From JAKSCF01 sp028279945 (GTDB lineage Bacteria; Bacillota; Clostridia; Peptostreptococcales; JAAYPU01), in assembly GCA_028279945.1 (NCBI GenBank), contig JANQMT010000060.1:1-16252 (forward strand): a DNA stretch of 16,252 bases, in the 5' to 3' direction. The position numbers were made by a program, and so were the translations under genes. Below, one piece after another: positions 14,749 to 16,252 of this stretch. Under the pieces are notes generated by a model. It was given only the letters and a program-made list of their open reading frames with translations, searched no databases and was not told where the DNA came from. Every line of letters begins with the position of its first letter. Position 1 is the stretch's first letter.

Positions 14749-15537
14749 TCAATTTTCGGGCCAGATTTTCACATTATTTTCCAATAGCCAAGTATGCTTT
14801 TCATCGTTAGTTCTACCCACCCATGGATCATTCTCTAAATGCCGAATCATCCAAGTATAATACATAGCATACCCGGGTGCAGCAACTTGAGGATGAGTTG
14901 GACCTCCCGGAATACATAAAGCACTATTGTGTTCTATCTTAAACACCTTATCTTCGATAAAGCCGGCTCCAAATCCACTTTTACGATCAAATCTATAGTA
15001 ATAAACTTCCGGTTGAGCATGACCATGAGGTATATAGCTGGACCATCTTCCGGGATAATTGATTAATTCGCCCAAAACCATGTTAGAATACGGTGCATTC
15101 TTATAATCAAAAACCGTTCTGATGAGTCTTCGGGCTGCATCATTCCATACAGAATCTCCTAAGAATTCACAGATACAATCATCTTGAGAGTAATATATGG
15201 CATCAAATTCTTTTGAATTCGTTGTTTTCTGAACCAACACTTCTGAATCTACGCTGGCTTCTAAAGTCACTTCTGTGTTTTTGGGAACATGAAGCACAGA
15301 AGGATTTTCATCAAACAATGAGTTTCTCATGGCAGATACAGCTTGAGTATTCCATTTAAAAATAATATTACCATCTAAAAGAAGTAATGCGGTTTCCTTT
15401 TCAATATCAAAAAAATCAACTTTTTGTCCTTTTAACAATTTTTGCACACCAATATCCATCAACATATTTTGGGATTTGGTCTTCATATTTGTTATTTCGT
15501 TATAACCATTTTTTACATGCCCTAATCTAATAAGCAT
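14749..15537 (-). CDS. iolB: IolB-like 5-deoxy-glucuronate isomerase (KduI/IolB family)
   Basis: The 262-residue cupin-fold protein is close to the usual IolB length of about 270. Metal ligands are visible in the C-terminal cupin: the two His of PHGH, the Glu of PEVYYYR and the His of GGPTHPQ. Family text includes NYPGRWSSYIPHGHAQPE, GFGAGFIED and PGYAMYYTW. IolB converts 5-deoxy-D-glucuronate to 5-dehydro-2-deoxygluconate in the cytoplasm during myo-inositol breakdown. It follows a transaldolase-family gene by 45 bp and ends at a terminator, so it is the last gene of that transcript. No other iol gene is in the window, so the true substrate may be a related sugar acid or another sugar. AAGGAGA lies 6 nt before the ATG. 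Confidence 0.8.
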   Translation of the reverse strand: MLIRLGHVKNGYNEITNMKTKSQNMLMDIGVQKLLKGQKVDFFDIEKETALLLLDGNIIFKWNTQAVSAMRNSLFDENPSVLHVPKNTEVTLEASVDSEVLVQKTTNSKEFDAIYYSQDDCICEFLGDSVWNDAARRLIRTVFDYKNAPYSNMVLGELINYPGRWSSYIPHGHAQPEVYYYRFDRKSGFGAGFIEDKVFKIEHNSALCIPGGPTHPQVAAPGYAMYYTWMIRHLENDPWVGRTNDEKHTWLLENNVKIWPEN

Positions 15538-15582
15538 CTCTACTCTCCTTCCATGACTACTATCTCTAATATAGCATCTAAA

Positions 15583-16252
15583 TTAATATTGAATCATAAA
15601 CTTTCGAATAATCTTTACAAGATCATCATAGCCTTGTGAAAACTGTTCCAATGTCTTGTTAACGGCACCAAATGTATCGAATTCTTCCATTGCCATGCCA
15701 TCATATGCTTTGACAAAGTCTGGGATTTGTCTTAATTGCTCAATGTAGCTTTCAGGTACTTCCTCTTCCATTCTTGCTTTCACTTCTATATTGGATGCGT
15801 TAAACCATTTCTGCCATTTGTATGGTATGGTCATGAGTAAATCACCGCCTATGAAGGCTGACCAATGGTGATGGTTTCTGTAGGCTGCTGTTAACAGCTT
15901 GGTTGTATAGCCTTTTTCATTGAAAATTTTATAGGCTTTCTTTACAATGGCTACCCCTACATTTTCCATACATTCCGGGTCGATGATGATGCCATCTCTT
16001 GCTGTGACATGCTTCATCCAGTCATCTATTCTGCCCACCATAATGGTGCATACCGGATTAATATCAGCGTTATCCAATCCTTCTGCTTCTCTTCTTTTCA
16101 GTCCTCTTTCCACTGCTTCTGCTACTGCTATGGCTTGAGGCACTGTGTAGGACACGGTTGCATTAATGCTGACACCATTGTAAGTCACTTCTTCAAATGC
16201 TTTGATTCCGGCTGAGGTTACCGGCATTTTGACTTGCATGTTCTTAGCTAAT
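15583..16252 (-). CDS. Transaldolase-family aldolase (5' end cut by window edge)
   Basis: The last 222 or so codons are in view; the frame continues upstream past the right edge, so the ATG at 16239 is internal. The visible start, NMQVKMPVTSAG, matches the strand that carries the Schiff-base lysine in transaldolases and fructose-6-phosphate aldolases. The following text GVSINATVSYTVPQAIAVAEA matches the next barrel strand (G-x2-x-N-x-T). Later there are TIMVGRIDDWM and TKLLTAAYRNHHHW, positions of the family's R-x-x-D segment and the strand near the end of the barrel. The enzyme would split or transfer a three-carbon ketol unit of a sugar or sugar phosphate in the cytoplasm. Its partner is the IolB-like isomerase 45 bp downstream. 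Transaldolase B-like versus small Fsa-like cannot be settled from the visible part. Confidence 0.85.
   Translation of the reverse strand, partial: LAKNMQVKMPVTSAGIKAFEEVTYNGVSINATVSYTVPQAIAVAEAVERGLKRREAEGLDNADINPVCTIMVGRIDDWMKHVTARDGIIIDPECMENVGVAIVKKAYKIFNEKGYTTKLLTAAYRNHHHWSAFIGGDLLMTIPYKWQKWFNASNIEVKARMEEEVPESYIEQLRQIPDFVKAYDGMAMEEFDTFGAVNKTLEQFSQGYDDLVKIIRKFMIQY

Noticed and set aside
15583..16239. Transaldolase gene starting at the ATG at 16239
   Set aside because: The frame continues past the window edge and that Met falls in the lysine-bearing barrel strand, so the true start lies outside the window.

Overview
The window looks like chromosomal DNA of a low-GC anaerobic Gram-positive, most likely a clostridial-type Firmicute. 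The base composition is AT-rich. Most genes have strong purine-rich ribosome binding sites (AAGGAGG-like). The gene content is anaerobic: a tungsten-type aldehyde ferredoxin oxidoreductase, a B12-dependent mutase-like enzyme and a lipoprotein-anchored ABC importer. No tRNA, rRNA, insertion sequence, phage gene or CRISPR array is visible. No gap between genes exceeds 300 bases.

Layout. Positions 1-13655 hold one long block of eleven minus-strand genes, read from right to left: class III aminotransferase, zinc-type alcohol/polyol dehydrogenase, short-chain dehydrogenase, sugar-type lipoprotein binding protein, double-domain ABC ATPase, XylH/RbsC-type permease, a 588-residue protein with a cobalamin-binding C-terminus, a VOC (glyoxalase/epimerase fold) protein, a hydantoinase/oxoprolinase A-type ATPase, a MoaD/ThiS-like protein ending in Gly-Gly, and an aldehyde ferredoxin oxidoreductase cut by the left edge. 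Gaps run from 2 to about 160 bp, with no strong terminator, so the block reads as one operon with an internal leader and an internal leaky hairpin around the transporter genes. A GntR/FadR-type regulator (13961-14641, plus strand) is divergent from it. The 293-bp region between them carries two back-to-back promoters, each with a palindrome on its -10 box, plus a third palindrome of the TGGT-N6-ACCA type. A bidirectional terminator at 14666-14700 separates the regulator from a second minus-strand unit, a transaldolase-family protein (cut by the right edge) followed by an IolB-like isomerase.

How the genes may work together (inference). The importer brings in a sugar-, polyol- or cyclitol-like compound. 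The two dehydrogenases and the aminotransferase interconvert hydroxyl, keto and amino groups. The B12 protein rearranges a carbon skeleton, with the VOC protein as a possible epimerase and the HyuA-like ATPase as either a ring-opening enzyme or a cofactor reactivase. The tungsten enzyme, supplied by its own MoaD-like sulfur carrier, handles an aldehyde with ferredoxin. I know of no described pathway with this set of genes, so the operon is the main candidate here for an undescribed catabolic system. Its substrate cannot be read from sequence alone.
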